From Exiguobacterium artemiae 255-15 (GTDB lineage Bacteria > Bacillota > Bacilli > Exiguobacteriales > Exiguobacteriaceae), in NCBI RefSeq assembly GCF_000019905.1, contig NC_010556.1, forward strand, positions 1,328,001 through 1,392,000: a stretch of DNA of 64,000 nucleotides. Direction: 5' to 3'. Every line of letters starts with the position of its first letter. Positions within the stretch are counted from its first letter, which is position 1. The notes beneath the pieces are model-generated. The model was not told where the DNA came from, did not search any database, and saw nothing but the letters and a program-made list of their open reading frames with translations. Positions 25,259-34,234 of this stretch are shown here, piece by piece. A program made the translations under genes and the position numbers.

Positions 25259-26152
25259 ATGAAAATCATGTTAGAAAAATTGGCGACAGAACGCCGGAAT
25301 CAACGAACGATGGAGCTTGACGATATGACGGTCGAGGAGATCTTGACGGTGATGAACGAGGAGGATCAGTCGGTCGCAGGTGTGATTCGACAGGAAATCC
25401 CGGTCATCCAGCAAGTCGTCGCGCAAGTCATTCAATCGTTTCAAGCGGGCGGACGCCTGATTTACATCGGAGCCGGAACGAGCGGGCGCCTCGGTGTGCT
25501 CGACGCGGCAGAATGTGTGCCGACATTTGGTGTCTCACCAAAGATGGTCGTCGGTTTGATTGCCGGAGGCGAACGGGCGCTCATCAAGGCCGTTGAAGGG
25601 GCGGAAGACAGCAAAACGCTTGCTGTCGAAGATTTACAGGCGCTCAAAGTAAACGCAAACGATACCGTCATCGGCATCGCCGCAAGCGGCCGGACCCCTT
25701 ACGTGATCGGCGGTCTCGATTACGCCCGTGAAATCGGCGCGGCGACAGCTGCGTTGTCCTGCAATAAAGACGCCGTCATCAGCCAGCACGCCGACCTCCG
25801 GATCGAAGTCGAAACCGGACCGGAAGTCTTGACCGGCTCGACCCGGCTCAAAGCCGGAACGGCACAAAAGCTCGTCCTGAACATGATTTCAACGGCAGCG
25901 ATGATCGGCATCGGAAAAGTCTATCAAAACCTGATGGTCGATGTTCAATCGACGAATGAAAAGCTTGAAATCCGGGCTAAACGGATGATCGTGGAAGCGA
26001 CAGGGGTCGATCTTGAGACGGCCGCGCGTTATTTCACATCAGCGAATGGTCACGTTAAGACGGCGATCGTCATGATTTTAGCGGACGTTTCGTATCCTGA
26101 GGCAGTCGAACGATTACAACGTGCGCACGGATTCGTCCGCGACGCGCTCTAA
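25259..26152 (+). CDS. murQ: N-acetylmuramic acid 6-phosphate etherase MurQ
   Basis: The SIS-fold etherase of about 297 aa shows [22 protein letters not shown], the sugar-phosphate site, followed by VEGAEDS and [11 protein letters not shown]. It splits MurNAc-6-phosphate into GlcNAc-6-phosphate and lactate in the cytosol. The start is uncertain: ATG 25259 or ATG 25268, both behind GGAGAGAGG. It lies 140 bases after nagZ with a weak hairpin in the gap and 12 bases before murP. Confidence 0.95.
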   Translation: MKIMLEKLATERRNQRTMELDDMTVEEILTVMNEEDQSVAGVIRQEIPVIQQVVAQVIQSFQAGGRLIYIGAGTSGRLGVLDAAECVPTFGVSPKMVVGLIAGGERALIKAVEGAEDSKTLAVEDLQALKVNANDTVIGIAASGRTPYVIGGLDYAREIGAATAALSCNKDAVISQHADLRIEVETGPEVLTGSTRLKAGTAQKLVLNMISTAAMIGIGKVYQNLMVDVQSTNEKLEIRAKRMIVEATGVDLETAARYFTSANGHVKTAIVMILADVSYPEAVERLQRAHGFVRDAL

Positions 26153-26164
26153 GGGGGGATTCAG

Positions 26165-27538
26165 ATGAAGAAGGAAGAAGTGTTGGCGGAAGGGATATTG
26201 GAACATGTCGGCGGAAAAGACAATCTCCGCCAGCTGGCCCACTGTATGACACGCGTCCGGTTGGCGCTGAAGGATCCGACGAAAGCGGACATCCAGGCAC
26301 TCAAACAACTGGACGGCGTCATGGGCGTCATCGATGACGAGACCCTGCAAATCGTCGTCGGACCGGGAACGGTCAACCGGGTGGCTGATCATTTAAGCCG
26401 GAAAACGGGGCTTGCCATCGGGGAAGAGTCGGTCGATGAGAACCTGACGTTTGAGGAACGGGCCGCCATCGAACGGCAAAAAGTGAAGGACAAACAAAAA
26501 TCACCGTTCAAACGCTTTTTACGGCGCTTAGGAAATATCTTCATCCCGCTCATTCCGGGACTGGTCGCGTCGGGAATCATTAACGGAGCAGCGAACTTTG
26601 CGAAAAACGCCGGAGTCGATGCGACGGAAACGTGGATGCAGATTTTATTACTGATCGGCAGCACCGTCTTTGCCTACTTAGCGATTCTCGTCGGTTGGAA
26701 TACGGCGAAGGAATTCGGCGGCACGCCGGTCCTCGGGGCGATTGCCGGGGGGATTTTATTTAATCCGTTACTTGTCGATATAATTATTTACGGCGAACCG
26801 CTTGTCGTCGGTCGGGGAGGGTTGTTTGGGGTTATCTTCGCTGCCTGGTTGATGACGTATCTCGAAAAACACATCCGCCGGTTCATGCCGGTCTCAATTG
26901 ATATCATCTTTACGCCACTCTTTACCGTTTTGATTGTCGGCTTTACAGCACTTTATGCCATCATGCCGGTCGCCGGTGTCCTGTCTGACGGGATCATGAA
27001 AGCAATCAACGTGATTCTCGAAGTCGGCGGACCACTCGCCGGGGCCGTCCTCGCCGGATTTTTTCTGCCGCTCGTCATGGTCGGACTGCATCACGGATTG
27101 ACACCGATTCATCTGGAACTGCTGAACACGGTCGGCAATACAGCACTGTTGCCAATCCTTGCGATGGCAGGAGCCGGACAAGTCGGGGCCGCACTGGCGA
27201 TTTTCGTCAAGACACGCAATCAACGTTTGCGCAACATCATCAAGGGCGCGATTCCGGTCGGTTTCCTCGGAATCGGCGAACCGTTGTTGTACGGGGTCAC
27301 GTTACCGCTCGGCCGTCCATTCCTGACAGCGTGTATGGGAGCCGCAGTCGGCGGTGCCTTCCAGGCGACGATGAAAAAGGCGGCGCTTGGGGTCGGTGTG
27401 TCCGGTTTGTCATTGACACCGTTGATCGATAACGGGATGTACCTGACGTATATCGGCGGTCTTGTCATCTCGTACGTCTTCGGTTTCCTGTTTACCTTCT
27501 GGTTTGGATTCAAGGAAGAAATGGCGGACGGAATTTAA
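26165..27538 (+). CDS. murP: PTS MurNAc transporter EIIBC (MurP)
   Basis: This 457-aa protein has an N-terminal EIIB domain with phospho-cysteine Cys29 (LAHCMTRVRLAL) and a C-terminal ten-helix EIIC domain starting near residue 115 (IFIPLIPGLVASGIINGAA), including GIGEPLLYGVTLPLG. There is no EIIA domain, so EIIA must come from another protein, as in the MurP of other bacteria. It imports MurNAc as MurNAc-6-phosphate for MurQ. ATG after AAGGGGGG. Confidence 0.92.
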   Translation: MKKEEVLAEGILEHVGGKDNLRQLAHCMTRVRLALKDPTKADIQALKQLDGVMGVIDDETLQIVVGPGTVNRVADHLSRKTGLAIGEESVDENLTFEERAAIERQKVKDKQKSPFKRFLRRLGNIFIPLIPGLVASGIINGAANFAKNAGVDATETWMQILLLIGSTVFAYLAILVGWNTAKEFGGTPVLGAIAGGILFNPLLVDIIIYGEPLVVGRGGLFGVIFAAWLMTYLEKHIRRFMPVSIDIIFTPLFTVLIVGFTALYAIMPVAGVLSDGIMKAINVILEVGGPLAGAVLAGFFLPLVMVGLHHGLTPIHLELLNTVGNTALLPILAMAGAGQVGAALAIFVKTRNQRLRNIIKGAIPVGFLGIGEPLLYGVTLPLGRPFLTACMGAAVGGAFQATMKKAALGVGVSGLSLTPLIDNGMYLTYIGGLVISYVFGFLFTFWFGFKEEMADGI

Positions 27539-27566
27539 CATCGGCACAAGAAACGAACACAACAAA

Positions 27567-27607
27567 AAGATGGAACATCACGTCGCAGTGATGTTCCATC
27601 TTTTTTC
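27567..27607 (+). terminator. Strong intrinsic terminator of nagZ-murQ-murP
   Basis: A perfect 15-bp stem (27567-27581/27588-27602) with a 6-base loop is followed by TTTT. Confidence 0.92.
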
Positions 27608-27621
27608 GACTCAAATCATGT

Positions 27622-28116
27622 TCAGGATAAGTCGGCAAAAAACTGGTTGATCTTGGTTTCCGACTTCAACTGGTGTTGGAGCAGCTGTTTTACTTCCTGT
27701 TCTTGTTTGATCGTACTGAGAGGTTGACCGTACCAGTGGTCGAGTTGATCCCGTGTCACGGTATACTTGTAGTCCGGAAACGTAAAGGTGATCCGCTCGA
27801 CATTATCGACGAGGACAAACAGGTAGGTGGCATTAAACAGAACCGTTTCTTTGATTTCCTGTTCGATGTTTTCTGTCTCGATGTCCTTGTAAGTCAAATG
27901 CATGCCATACGGTGTTTGTTTCGTTTGCAGGGCAATCTGCCGTAATTCCTGGTGATGGGCCAGTTCCTTGACGATATTTGTGACGGCACTGTTATTGCCG
28001 ACAACGGAATGCTTATAGTGGAACAGGTCCGTCTTCGAATCGGCATGTTGGCTGTAGCCGTTCCACATCAGCACGAGACAGGCGACCGACAGGAACGGGA
28101 TTAAGATGCGTTTCAT
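27622..28116 (-). CDS. DUF4825-type exported protein
   Basis: This 164-aa protein has an N-terminal hydrophobic segment (signal or anchor, residues 4-20) and the DUF4825 pattern: HSVVGNNSAVTNIVKEL, IALQTKQTPYGMHLTY, FNATYLFVLVDNVERITFTF. There is no lipobox cysteine at the cleavage site. The function of DUF4825 proteins is not known to me. ATG after AAGGGGG. Confidence 0.7.
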   Translation of the reverse strand: MKRILIPFLSVACLVLMWNGYSQHADSKTDLFHYKHSVVGNNSAVTNIVKELAHHQELRQIALQTKQTPYGMHLTYKDIETENIEQEIKETVLFNATYLFVLVDNVERITFTFPDYKYTVTRDQLDHWYGQPLSTIKQEQEVKQLLQHQLKSETKINQFFADLS

Positions 28117-28250
28117 TTCATTTCCCCCTTATGTAACGTGCTTTAATGGTATCATAGTTCAGGAATAGACTCCTAAAAATTTCTTATATTGGAACTTTAG
28201 TAACAATTGACGGTTTTTAAACACTACGCTGACAAGAAGGAGTGAAACAG

Positions 28251-29324
28251 ATGAAAGGACTTGCCGTTTATTTGAGTGAACCACTGACAGATGAGGCGAA
28301 AGACAGCATCCGACAGATGCGGGCAATCGGCTTTACCTCGATCTTTACTTCATTACATATCCCGGAAGATGATCCGGCGTTATATACAGAGCGATTGCGA
28401 ACTTTAGGACAATTGGCACGAGAACTCGAGATGGAACTCGTCGCGGATATCGCCCCGACTTCCCTTGCCGCGCTCGGCAAGACGTGGGAGGATGCCGATA
28501 CCTTAACCGAATGGGGAGTGACCGGACTGCGGGTCGACTACGGCATGACACCGAAACAGGTCGCGGATTTATCAAAACAGATGATGGTCGCCTTAAACGC
28601 CAGTACGCTGACGGCAGAAGAACTCGACGCGATGAAAGCGGAGGGACTTGTGCTTGAGCAGGTCGAGGCGTGGCACAACTTTTATCCGCGACCGGAAACA
28701 GGACTGGATCGTGACTGGTTCAACGATAAAAACCGGTGGCTTCACGGACAAGGAATCCGTGTTCAGGCCTTCATCCCGGGTGACGGACAACTGCGCGGTC
28801 CGCTTTACGAGACGTTACCGACGCTCGAAGATCATCGTGGACAATCACCATTTGCCTGTTATCTGGAGCTTGAAGTATCCGTCGACCGGATACTGGTCGG
28901 GGACCCCGGCTTGTCGGACAGCTCGATGCGTCAATTTGCGGTCTATCAGGAGGGGATCATTGTTCTCCGGGCAACGGGACAAGACAATCCGCTGTTAGAA
29001 AGCGTCCAGACAAACCGGATGGATCCGGCACGCGATGTCATCCGCTCGGTCGAGTCACGTGCCTACGGCCGACCGGGCGACGGACTTCTCGAACCTGCGA
29101 CACTAGCAGACCGACCTGTTGGATCGATTACGATCGATAATCTGCGTTACGGCCGGTATGCCGGGGAGCTGCAAATCACAAAACGGGATCTTACGGCCGA
29201 CGAACGGGTCAATGTCATCGGACGCGTGATTGAAGTTGACCGACCGTTGCTACAACAAATTGGTCCCGGCGGACGGTTTCGACTGGAGTGCATCAATGCG
29301 GAAGTCGCTATCAATTCTCAGTAA
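28251..29324 (+). CDS. mupG: 6-phospho-N-acetylmuramidase MupG (DUF871)
   Basis: This 357-aa protein has the MupG/DUF871 layout: an N-terminal TIM barrel (GLAVYLSEPL, FTSIFTSLHIPED, LRVDYGMTP, LNASTL, EAWHNFYPRPETGLD) and a C-terminal cyclophilin-like domain (IRSVESRAYGRPG). MupG of S. aureus cleaves MurNAc-6P-GlcNAc in the cytosol. Its place 0.7 kb after murP fits cell-wall recycling, although a DUF4825 gene on the other strand separates them. The ATG at 28251 is chosen because AGAAGGAG lies 8 bases before it. Confidence 0.9.
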   Translation: MKGLAVYLSEPLTDEAKDSIRQMRAIGFTSIFTSLHIPEDDPALYTERLRTLGQLARELEMELVADIAPTSLAALGKTWEDADTLTEWGVTGLRVDYGMTPKQVADLSKQMMVALNASTLTAEELDAMKAEGLVLEQVEAWHNFYPRPETGLDRDWFNDKNRWLHGQGIRVQAFIPGDGQLRGPLYETLPTLEDHRGQSPFACYLELEVSVDRILVGDPGLSDSSMRQFAVYQEGIIVLRATGQDNPLLESVQTNRMDPARDVIRSVESRAYGRPGDGLLEPATLADRPVGSITIDNLRYGRYAGELQITKRDLTADERVNVIGRVIEVDRPLLQQIGPGGRFRLECINAEVAINSQ

Positions 29325-29374
29325 TTGAATCATAAATAATAAAAAAATGATTTACATAGAGAAGGAGAGATAGT

Positions 29375-29626
29375 GTGAAGAAGCAGCTCTTTTTGAAATT
29401 GAAAAATGGAGACACCTATTCGGTGGACGCTTTTGCTGATTTAAATATGTTCATGGAAGCAATTGATGGATTTTTAGAACATCATCAGACGGCTGAGCAT
29501 TATACGACACCATTTTTCAGACTTTCCGTTAACGGTGGTAACGTACTGACGTTTCAAATAAACGAATTGCTTTCTGTTTATATGGAACGATACGCGCAAG
29601 AAGACGAGCCGGTAAATAACGTGTAA
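29375..29626 (+). CDS. Hypothetical protein, 83 aa
   Basis: A small soluble protein starting at GTG after AAGGAGAG. It begins with a KKQLFLKLKNGDTYSVDAF strand pattern and has an acidic end. It lies 50 bases after mupG and 22 before the kinase gene, probably one transcript. No family recognised. Confidence 0.6.
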   Translation: MKKQLFLKLKNGDTYSVDAFADLNMFMEAIDGFLEHHQTAEHYTTPFFRLSVNGGNVLTFQINELLSVYMERYAQEDEPVNNV

Positions 29627-29648
29627 GGAAAGAAAGGGCGGAAACAGA

Positions 29649-30155
29649 ATGAAAAAGATTATGTTGATCGGCTCCGGCGGATCGGGTAAGTCGACGCTTG
29701 CGAGACAACTCGGTCAACGGCTCGGAATCCGTGTCCACCACCTCGACAGCTTATTGTGGCGGGCGGACTGGCAGGCAGTACCGCGCGCAGAACAACAACA
29801 GATTCAAACGGACTTGATCAGCCGGGATGACTGGATCATCGACGGAAATTACGGCGGGACGATGGATATTCGGCTCAACGCAGCGGATACGATCATCTTT
29901 CTTGATTTGCCGCGAACGACCTGTGTCTACCGGATTCTGAAACGGTCAATCCGGTACCGGCATCAGGCACGACCGGATATGGCAGCCGGGTGTCCGGAAA
30001 AAATCGATGTTGCTTTTTTGAAGTGGGTGTGGCGTTATCCGGTTGAACAGCGGCCGGGCATTCAAGCAAGACTCGCACAAGTGACAGCGATGAAGACAAT
30101 TGTCGTGTTAAAATCACGGAAAGAAGTCCGGGGGTTCATCGACAATATCGCTTAA
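29649..30155 (+). CDS. FlaR-like P-loop kinase (topology modulation protein family)
   Basis: This 168-aa NMP-kinase-like protein has a Walker A motif GSGGSGKST at residues 8-16, HLDSLLWRADW, WIIDGNYGGTMDIR and DTIIFLDLPRT, the pattern of proteins annotated as adenylate kinase-like or DNA topology modulation protein FlaR. The phosphate acceptor is unknown. ATG after AAAGGGCGG. Confidence 0.8.
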   Translation: MKKIMLIGSGGSGKSTLARQLGQRLGIRVHHLDSLLWRADWQAVPRAEQQQIQTDLISRDDWIIDGNYGGTMDIRLNAADTIIFLDLPRTTCVYRILKRSIRYRHQARPDMAAGCPEKIDVAFLKWVWRYPVEQRPGIQARLAQVTAMKTIVVLKSRKEVRGFIDNIA

Positions 30156-30174
30156 TCCAGGAATAGACAAAGCA

Positions 30175-30207
30175 AACGACTCCCGGACGTCCGGGAGTCG
30201 TTTTTAA
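30175..30207 (+). terminator. Strong intrinsic terminator
   Basis: AACGACTCCCGGA and TCCGGGAGTCGTT are perfect 13-base arms with a 2-base centre, followed by TTT. Confidence 0.9.
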
Positions 30208-30216
30208 TAGTACAGA

Positions 30217-30768
30217 TCATCTGGAGTCCCATGTCGACAGATCCAAATCAAACACAATGCCGGCAGCGGCATCGTGTTCATTTAAAAATAAAAATTGATA
30301 GTTTTCGGCATCAAGAAACTGTTTTTTCTGATGGGGCGTCAACGCTGACTTTAAAGACAACCGTTGCTTAATTACAATCGTCCTGTTTGAAATAGAAGTA
30401 AAATCGACCGTCACGTGAGCGGGCTGTTTACGTTTCACATACGGACTGAGGACGTCCTGATTTACATTGGCGGCAAAACTGAACGTCGGCGGATGGGCCG
30501 TCTGTTTGAATCTTTCCAGCAATGCCTTCGATAGTTTCAGTTTCATCTGCAGGTCGATGGTCTGGTCGTCTTGGACATGAATATGCAGCGGTGTCCGCTT
30601 AAACTGATCACCGTTTAGAGCGGCCGGGTAATCGCCGATGGACGAATAACGCGGCTTCGGCAGTTTTTGAGATGCTGTATCGACCGAAACGGTGTTGGGA
30701 TTAAACCAAACAGCGACACCGATCGTCAGGAAACAACTGATCAGCCAAAACAAAGATTTTTTTTTCAA
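30217..30768 (-). CDS. Exported hypothetical protein, 183 aa
   Basis: One N-terminal hydrophobic segment (residues 5-22) acts as signal or anchor; the rest is a polar, probably beta-rich extracellular domain. The start is TTG after AAAGGAATG. No lipobox or catalytic motif is seen. It follows the hydrolase gene by 22 bases on the same strand. Family unknown. Confidence 0.6.
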   Translation of the reverse strand: MKKKSLFWLISCFLTIGVAVWFNPNTVSVDTASQKLPKPRYSSIGDYPAALNGDQFKRTPLHIHVQDDQTIDLQMKLKLSKALLERFKQTAHPPTFSFAANVNQDVLSPYVKRKQPAHVTVDFTSISNRTIVIKQRLSLKSALTPHQKKQFLDAENYQFLFLNEHDAAAGIVFDLDLSTWDSR

Positions 30769-30790
30769 ATGACTTCATTCCTTTACGTAA

Positions 30791-31661
30791 TTAAATCTGC
30801 TGTCTTTCGTCAACGGCAAGCGTTCTGGTCCAGTGTTTCTGAATCACCTGCAGTACAAATGCCGGATCGTCCCAATGCGTGATGTGGGAAGTCGACGGAA
30901 CAGAGATGACGGTACCGCCGGTTTTCTCCTGCCACAAGGCGATTGCTTCTTGACGGAACGGTTCATCGGAAACGGGTAACGTCGCCCGGAGCAACACGAG
31001 GTTGTCACCCGGAACGTCATCGAGGAAATCGAGAATCTCATCCTGATACATCGCTGTTAGAATCGACCGTGCCGTCTTCGCCCGCGTATGCCAGTAGTAC
31101 CGGCCGTCCTGCATCCGGACAAAATCCTTACCGGCCAGATCAAGCAGTGGCGACCGGCGCATTTTAGGACCGTAGACGGCGACGTCGCGGAACTCTTCCC
31201 ACGTTGCAACAGATTCTTCGAAACCGGTGCTGTAAAAGGCGGATTCCTGCTCGAGCGGGGTGCCGCGTAACCGTTTGCTCTGATATCCGCCGTCAATCAA
31301 AATCGAGCCGCGGACCCGGTCCGGCTGTTCTTTTTGATAATAAAGAGCGATGAAGCTGCCCCAGGAATGGGACAGGAAATAAAAGTCCTGGACATCGATC
31401 TGGTCAAACAGCTGGTTCAGCCAATTGGAAAAACGGGCAAATTGATAGTCGCGTTCGTCCGGAAACGGGTCGGTTTTTCCGTGACCCGGGGCATCAATCG
31501 AGACAATCCGGTACGTATCTTGTAAGGCGTCCGCCAGTTCGATGAAGCTGAGGCTTGTTCCGCCGAGGCCGTGCAGGCAAAAAATGACCGGTCGGTCCGG
31601 TTCACCCCCATTCGGTAATTTGTGTTGAAATGCCGCCGCATGCAATGGTATATCGTTTCAT
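30791..31661 (-). CDS. Alpha/beta hydrolase, N-terminus shifted out of frame
   Basis: The protein shows the fold's oxyanion HG (FCLHGLGGTS), the DAPGHGKTD strand end and the nucleophile elbow LSHSWGS, with a late His in TSHITHWDDP. The substrate is unknown. The well-placed start ATG at 31661 (after GGAGG) encodes MKRYTI and then leaves the main frame; the main frame's first usable start is TTG at 31645 without a ribosome site. Removing one base at about 31642 gives a smooth MKRYTIHAAAFQHKLPNG, 289 aa. So a single-base insertion is likely. Confidence 0.8.
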
Positions 31662-31775
31662 TTTTCTGCCTCCATTTTAAAATAGGTATGTACTTACTTT
31701 TTAACCAGTATTATACATCAATTATTGTATACTGAAACTAGCAAATGGATTGAAATGAGATGGAGGAAATAGACG

Positions 31776-32456
31776 ATGAGAATTACAGCAGCGACACTTT
31801 GGACGAATGATGTCAAACCGATGCAGGACTTTTACACGGAGACACTCGGTTTTCCGCTCGTCGAGGAGACAGCGACCGCATTTACGGTGCAAATCGGGAC
31901 GAGTCAGCTTCGGTTTGAGCTCGACACGACACAGCAACCGAAACAATATCACTTTGCGTTTAACGTGCCCGGAGATGCCTTCAGACTAGCGAAGGACTGG
32001 TTGCGGCATTGTGTCCCGTTACTGAACGAGGACGGCGAAGACGAAATCTTTTTTGAAAACATTAATGCCCATTCCGTCTATTTTTATGATACGGACGAAA
32101 ATGTCGTCGAATTGATTGCCCGCCATGATGTCAATCCGGACAAGTCGCTTGAAAAGTTTACCGTGAGAGATATTCTCGATATTGGTGAAATGAACGTCAC
32201 GACACCGGATGTCGCCAGTGTCGGTGCACAATTCGCCGAACTTGGTGTCTTTCACCGGTACCATCAGCCGATCAACGTCGACTTCCTGAATTTCCTCGGC
32301 GCGTCGGAAGACGGCACCCATCTGTTGCTCGGACGAGAAGACCGGACGTGGTTGTTCTCACCGAAACCGGCCATTACCAGCCCGCTTGTGCTTGAACTGG
32401 ACGGGAATTTGCACGTCCGGCTTGATGCAGACGGGATGTTGCATCACGAAAAATAA
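31776..32456 (+). CDS. VOC-superfamily (glyoxalase/dioxygenase fold) protein
   Basis: This 226-aa protein has two VOC modules. The first starts ITAATLWTNDVKPMQDFYTETLGFPLVEE and ends with YFYDTDENVVELIARH. The second begins near INEMNVTTPDV-like strands at residue 133. The pattern fits metal-dependent glyoxalase, dioxygenase or drug-binding proteins; the substrate is unknown. It is divergent from the hydrolase gene. ATG after GGAGGAAA. Confidence 0.82.
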   Translation: MRITAATLWTNDVKPMQDFYTETLGFPLVEETATAFTVQIGTSQLRFELDTTQQPKQYHFAFNVPGDAFRLAKDWLRHCVPLLNEDGEDEIFFENINAHSVYFYDTDENVVELIARHDVNPDKSLEKFTVRDILDIGEMNVTTPDVASVGAQFAELGVFHRYHQPINVDFLNFLGASEDGTHLLLGREDRTWLFSPKPAITSPLVLELDGNLHVRLDADGMLHHEK

Positions 32457-32480
32457 ACCCGTCCTGTGACGGGTTAAGGG

Positions 32481-32990
32481 TCAGGCGATGAGTTGTAAAA
32501 TCCCGAACGTCGTCAAGACGACATAAGAGACCGAGACAAAAATCAAGACTGGCTGAAAGAGCGAGTCTTTGGATTGACGGGTAATCCCTTCGACGAAACA
32601 GCTGAGGAGGAAGACGAAGATCGCCAGGCCGATATACATCAGGACAATCGTCAGGATACTTTGGATAATGCCGAACGTGACGAGGGAAAACACGGTAAAG
32701 AACAGATAACCGAATCCTGCCAGGAGGATGAGACCAAGCAGGATCCCGAGCGCCGGATGAAGCCGGTTGACAAGCGCCGTCCAGTTCGGAATGCGTGGGC
32801 TGAGTAACGTCCAAGCCGTATGTAATGACAGACAAATCGAGATGAACAACATCAGGAAAAAGAGTGCCTGCAGGAGGGGCGACAGTTGATCGGTCCAGAA
32901 CGGAACGATTAAAAAGACGACCGGGAAGCAGAGGCTCAAAAGATGTTTTTTCAAGTGAATCACTTCTTTCGTAAGAGTAGGAACTTTCAT
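32481..32990 (-). CDS. Five-helix membrane protein
   Basis: The protein has about five hydrophobic segments and no recognised motif. The start is uncertain: ATG 32990 after AAGGAAG gives 169 aa, while TTG 32954 after AAAGAAG gives LKKHLLSL.... Longer starts would run into the divergent gene at 33051. It converges with the VOC gene. Function unknown. Confidence 0.6.
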   Translation of the reverse strand: MKVPTLTKEVIHLKKHLLSLCFPVVFLIVPFWTDQLSPLLQALFFLMLFISICLSLHTAWTLLSPRIPNWTALVNRLHPALGILLGLILLAGFGYLFFTVFSLVTFGIIQSILTIVLMYIGLAIFVFLLSCFVEGITRQSKDSLFQPVLIFVSVSYVVLTTFGILQLIA

Positions 32991-33050
32991 TAACAATATC
33001 TTCCTTATCCGTACCGTATCATACGTGAAGATAAGAGGGAAGGAGCACGG

Positions 33051-33437
33051 ATGACACATTTTTGGAAAGTGAACGGCAAGTGGCGGATCGGGCTGATTGT
33101 CTTACTTGCGATATTGTTGGTGTTGATTTCATTTTTTTTGTATACCTATCATCAGAAAATCCTGCGTCAGTTGTACTTGGAAGACAGATTAGAACAGCAA
33201 TACGGGATGAAAAAAGACGAGTATCAGATGTTCGGCCAATTTACAAAATTTGGTTATGGATACAATGTATTTCTAAAAGATGAACCGCGAACATCCTATT
33301 TGTTTAGTGTCAGGGATAAAGACGGGAACTACTTTGCAGTATACTTAGGACATAATTTTTTAGATCCATCCGAAGAATTTATTGATTTTCGAGAACCGAA
33401 ACATCCCGAGTTTGAACAATTCACAGATGATCCGTAA
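33051..33437 (+). CDS. Membrane-anchored hypothetical protein, 128 aa
   Basis: One membrane helix (residues 12-32) is followed by an extracellular domain with many aromatic and charged residues (FGYGYNVFLKDEPRTSYLFS). ATG after AAGGAGC. It resembles small anchored DUF proteins common in Bacillales, but I cannot name the family. The DUF1349 gene follows. Confidence 0.6.
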   Translation: MTHFWKVNGKWRIGLIVLLAILLVLISFFLYTYHQKILRQLYLEDRLEQQYGMKKDEYQMFGQFTKFGYGYNVFLKDEPRTSYLFSVRDKDGNYFAVYLGHNFLDPSEEFIDFREPKHPEFEQFTDDP

Positions 33438-33488
33438 GCGAGTGAGATGTTAAAAAATATACTCAATTTTAAAATAGGAGGAATTCAC

Positions 33489-34052
33489 ATGTGGCAAAAC
33501 TACGAATGGCTCAACAAACCAACTGAAATCGACAACCAACAACAATTGAAATTTACGACAGCGGGCGATACCGACTTTTGGCGCAACACGTATTACGGGT
33601 TCAACCGAATGACGGGACATGCCTTACTCAAACCGGTTCCGGCACCGTCTTTCTCCTGCCGAATCGAAGTGAAGCTGCATCCGCACCAGACGTATGACCA
33701 GGCAGGCATCTTACTCTATTTAAACGAAGACAACTGGCTAAAAGTTTCAGCGGAATTCATTCCGGACGGAAAATCGCATCTCGGAGCGGTCGTCACGTCG
33801 TTCGGCTACTCCGATTGGTCGTCGCGTGATATCGACAATACGGTCTTTGATCAGCCGTTGACGTTTGAGCTCGTCTGCAACCAACAGGACGTCGAACTGT
33901 ATTTTATCGACGGTGAGACAAAGGAGCAGTTACGGATTGCCCACTTGCACGCGGAAGGGGACTGGAAAGTCGGACCGTATGCCTGCAGTCCGAATCTTGA
34001 GGGGCAAGGGTGTGATGTCGAAGTATTGGCGTTTGATTGCCGGACCAAATGA
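33489..34052 (+). CDS. DUF1349 (concanavalin-like) protein
   Basis: The 187-aa product fits the DUF1349 family: TDFWRNTYYGFNRMTGHALL, SCRIEVKLHPHQTYDQAGIL, LYLNEDNWLKVSAEFI and WKVGPYACSPNLEGQGCDVE. This is a jelly-roll, carbohydrate-binding-like fold. ATG 33489 is chosen because AGGAGG stands 8 bases before it; the earlier ATG at 33447 lacks one. Cytosolic. The biochemical role is unknown. Confidence 0.87.
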   Translation: MWQNYEWLNKPTEIDNQQQLKFTTAGDTDFWRNTYYGFNRMTGHALLKPVPAPSFSCRIEVKLHPHQTYDQAGILLYLNEDNWLKVSAEFIPDGKSHLGAVVTSFGYSDWSSRDIDNTVFDQPLTFELVCNQQDVELYFIDGETKEQLRIAHLHAEGDWKVGPYACSPNLEGQGCDVEVLAFDCRTK

Positions 34053-34070
34053 AAAGAATCCGAACCGTTC

Positions 34071-34103
34071 AGCACTCATGCCATTTGATGAGTGCTTTCT
34101 TTT
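34071..34103 (+). terminator. Intrinsic terminator of the DUF1349 gene
   Basis: AGCACTCAT and ATGAGTGCT form a perfect 9-bp stem followed by TTCTTTT. Confidence 0.8.
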
Positions 34104-34165
34104 ATGGATGATCAGATTAAAACGTCTTAAAACACAGCAAAATCAACACTTTCACCGATTATCCA

Positions 34166-34195
34166 TTGACAATTCTTAGTACCGACTCTTACAAT
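34166..34195 (+). promoter_or_regulatory. Promoter of the Nik/Opp-type operon
   Basis: TTGACA (34166-34171) and TACAAT (34190-34195) are 18 bases apart, close to the sigma-A consensus. Confidence 0.75.
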
Positions 34196-34210
34196 TGAAA
34201 ATGATTATCA
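34196..34210. promoter_or_regulatory. Fur box
   Basis: TGAAAATGATTATCA matches the Bacillus 7-1-7 Fur box TGATAATNATTATCA at all but one position. It starts directly after the -10 box, where binding would block transcription. Iron-dependent repression of the operon is expected. Confidence 0.72.
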
Positions 34211-34234
34211 ATACGAATGGGAGTCCTGTCCACT

